A stretch of DNA of 64,000 bases from Lyngbya sp. HA4199-MV5 (GTDB lineage: Bacteria; Cyanobacteriota; Cyanobacteriia; Leptolyngbyales; Leptolyngbyaceae), in the NCBI GenBank assembly GCA_019359375.1, contig JAHHHL010000003.1, positions 124,001 through 188,000 on the forward strand, read 5' to 3'. This document shows positions 63,214 to 64,000 of the stretch, in pieces; position 1 is the stretch's first letter, and each line of letters begins with the position of its first letter. A program made the position numbers and the translations under genes. The notes under the pieces were generated by a model, which saw nothing but the letters and a program-made list of their open reading frames with translations, searched no databases and was not told the origin of the DNA.

Positions 63214-63999
63214 CTAAAAGTTCTGACCCATAAAGACCGATCGCACTTCCCCATTGCGACGAATGACCGCTTGATCTTTAGAGACATCCACTAAAGTCCA
63301 GCCGCTGGTGGCAATGCTTTCGCCAACCCGGTAGCGCTGGGTGACACCATTCATTTCGATAAGGGCAGCAGAGCGATCGCCCAATTCCATCACGCCCACC
63401 AGTTTTTTAACCACTCCCGGCACTGTCAGCGGAATCGGCTGGCGTACAGCAGTTGGCGCATTCAATGACGGTAAGGGCGCAACAGACGGGCTACCAGGCT
63501 GACCGGGCTGCGGCACTTGATAGACAGGCACGTAGAGCCGTGACAACCCGGTGGCTGGACGGGTTGCGGTGGAAGGGGATTTCCCTGTCGCAGGTAACGG
63601 TTGAACCGTGGGGCTACCTGGCAACGCGACGGTTGGGAGGTTTGTTGTCACTCCACTCACGCCTGTTGGAGGCGCGCCAGCGGTCTGCTGCTGGTCGTCG
63701 ATCGCCTTGAGCGCTTGCTGCAAGTAGTTGACGAATTGGTTATCGGTTGTTGTGCTGGAAGGGGCAGTCGAACCAGCCGATGTCTGTGGTGCAATGGCAA
63801 CCGGAGCCGCTTGCTGTCGTGCCTGCTGGTTAAGGAACCATACTGCCAGCACGGTCAGCAGCGACAGGCATCCTACACCCAGCAACAGCCGATCGTAGGA
63901 GCGCACCGATTCGCGCATACTCGTGAGGAAGGGTTTGCGTGCCAGCGATCGCTCGACCGCTTCGCGGGTTGCTAGCAGTGCCTCATAATCTTGCTCGTC
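63214..63999 (-). CDS. Membrane-anchored protein with a GspC/PilP-like domain, partial
   Basis: The frame is open to the window edge, so the N-terminus lies outside. The visible 261 residues begin DEQDYEALLATREAVERSLA, then have a membrane helix (LLLGVGCLSLLTVLAVWFL) and a long Thr/Pro/Ser-rich linker (about 60-190). A C-terminal domain follows: LTVPGVVKKLVGVMELGDRSAALIEMNGVTQRYRVGESIATSGWTLVDVSKDQAVIRRNGEVRSV. The beta pattern L-x-G-V-x-E-x-G-D-R-x-A-x-x-E and Y-x-V-G-E matches the HR domain of GspC/PilP secretion and pilus proteins. The role here is unknown. A start at ATG 63918 is possible, but the upstream residues look coding. Confidence 0.7.
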   Translation of the reverse strand, partial: DEQDYEALLATREAVERSLARKPFLTSMRESVRSYDRLLLGVGCLSLLTVLAVWFLNQQARQQAAPVAIAPQTSAGSTAPSSTTTDNQFVNYLQQALKAIDDQQQTAGAPPTGVSGVTTNLPTVALPGSPTVQPLPATGKSPSTATRPATGLSRLYVPVYQVPQPGQPGSPSVAPLPSLNAPTAVRQPIPLTVPGVVKKLVGVMELGDRSAALIEMNGVTQRYRVGESIATSGWTLVDVSKDQAVIRRNGEVRSVFMGQNF

Positions 64000-64000
64000 T

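Overview
The window looks like chromosomal DNA of a filamentous or Leptolyngbya-like cyanobacterium. The palindrome GCGATCGC (HIP1) is spread through almost every gene. Cyanobacterial markers include a DUF98 chorismate lyase, a Tic20-family protein, CrtR beta-carotene hydroxylase, a COP23 protein, an rbp-rpsU pair, a TIGR04376 protein and many Uma2 genes. Short 7-mer-type tandem repeats fill many spacers. No rRNA, tRNA, CRISPR array, prophage or intact insertion sequence was seen.

Left part (1-29.8 kb), mostly housekeeping. A partial GNAT acetyltransferase is followed by chorismate lyase, a coiled-coil repeat protein, Tic20, an FAA hydrolase and rpsF. Next come a thioredoxin-reductase-like flavoprotein, a translationally coupled coiled-coil protein and a degenerate ATP-grasp-like protein. 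A three-gene exopolysaccharide unit (OPX exporter, BY-kinase/co-polymerase, GT2) covers 6.85-11.8 kb. Then come CsbD, trpD, a retropepsin-like lipoprotein, carA, a STAS protein that appears to start at ATT, an exported pterin dehydratase and a HAS-barrel-like protein. After a tandem pair of probable small RNAs come a GT4 enzyme and a DMT transporter (coupled), SppA, AroH-type chorismate mutase, a DUF360 membrane protein, CrtR, COP23, a LysR/TrpD2 pair, acylphosphatase, an esterase and a YkvA protein.

Middle part (30.4-44.1 kb), an accessory island around alaS. It holds five Uma2 nuclease-like genes (one frameshifted), a solitary Phd/YefM antitoxin, a 21-bp tandem repeat array and an AT-rich 521-residue orphan gene with no HIP1 sites. 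It also holds a decayed HicBA pair, and a Lhr-like helicase plus a BrxD-like (DUF2791) ATPase separated by a stress membrane protein gene on the other strand. The helicase/ATPase pair resembles the BrxHI/BrxD part of a type 2 BREX system, or a TerB-linked module, without its partners. It is the best candidate here for an undescribed defence unit.

Right part (44.5-64 kb). A hybrid histidine kinase, a CHAT-FHA fusion and an unknown protein are followed by PBP2 and a complete polyamine-type ABC transporter (ATPase, Tat-lipoprotein binding protein, two permeases). Then come rpsU and its RRM partner, a DUF4333 lipoprotein, an unknown cyanobacterial protein, ligA, a small membrane protein, a TIGR04376 protein and a partial membrane-anchored protein. 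ligA carries about 75 extra residues encoded by spacer-type repeats.

Three copies of one 125-bp MITE (at 2.2, 17.3 and 49.7 kb), each flanked by TA, tie the regions together. One copy sits inside the tic20 stop codon and appears to have changed it from TAA to TAG.
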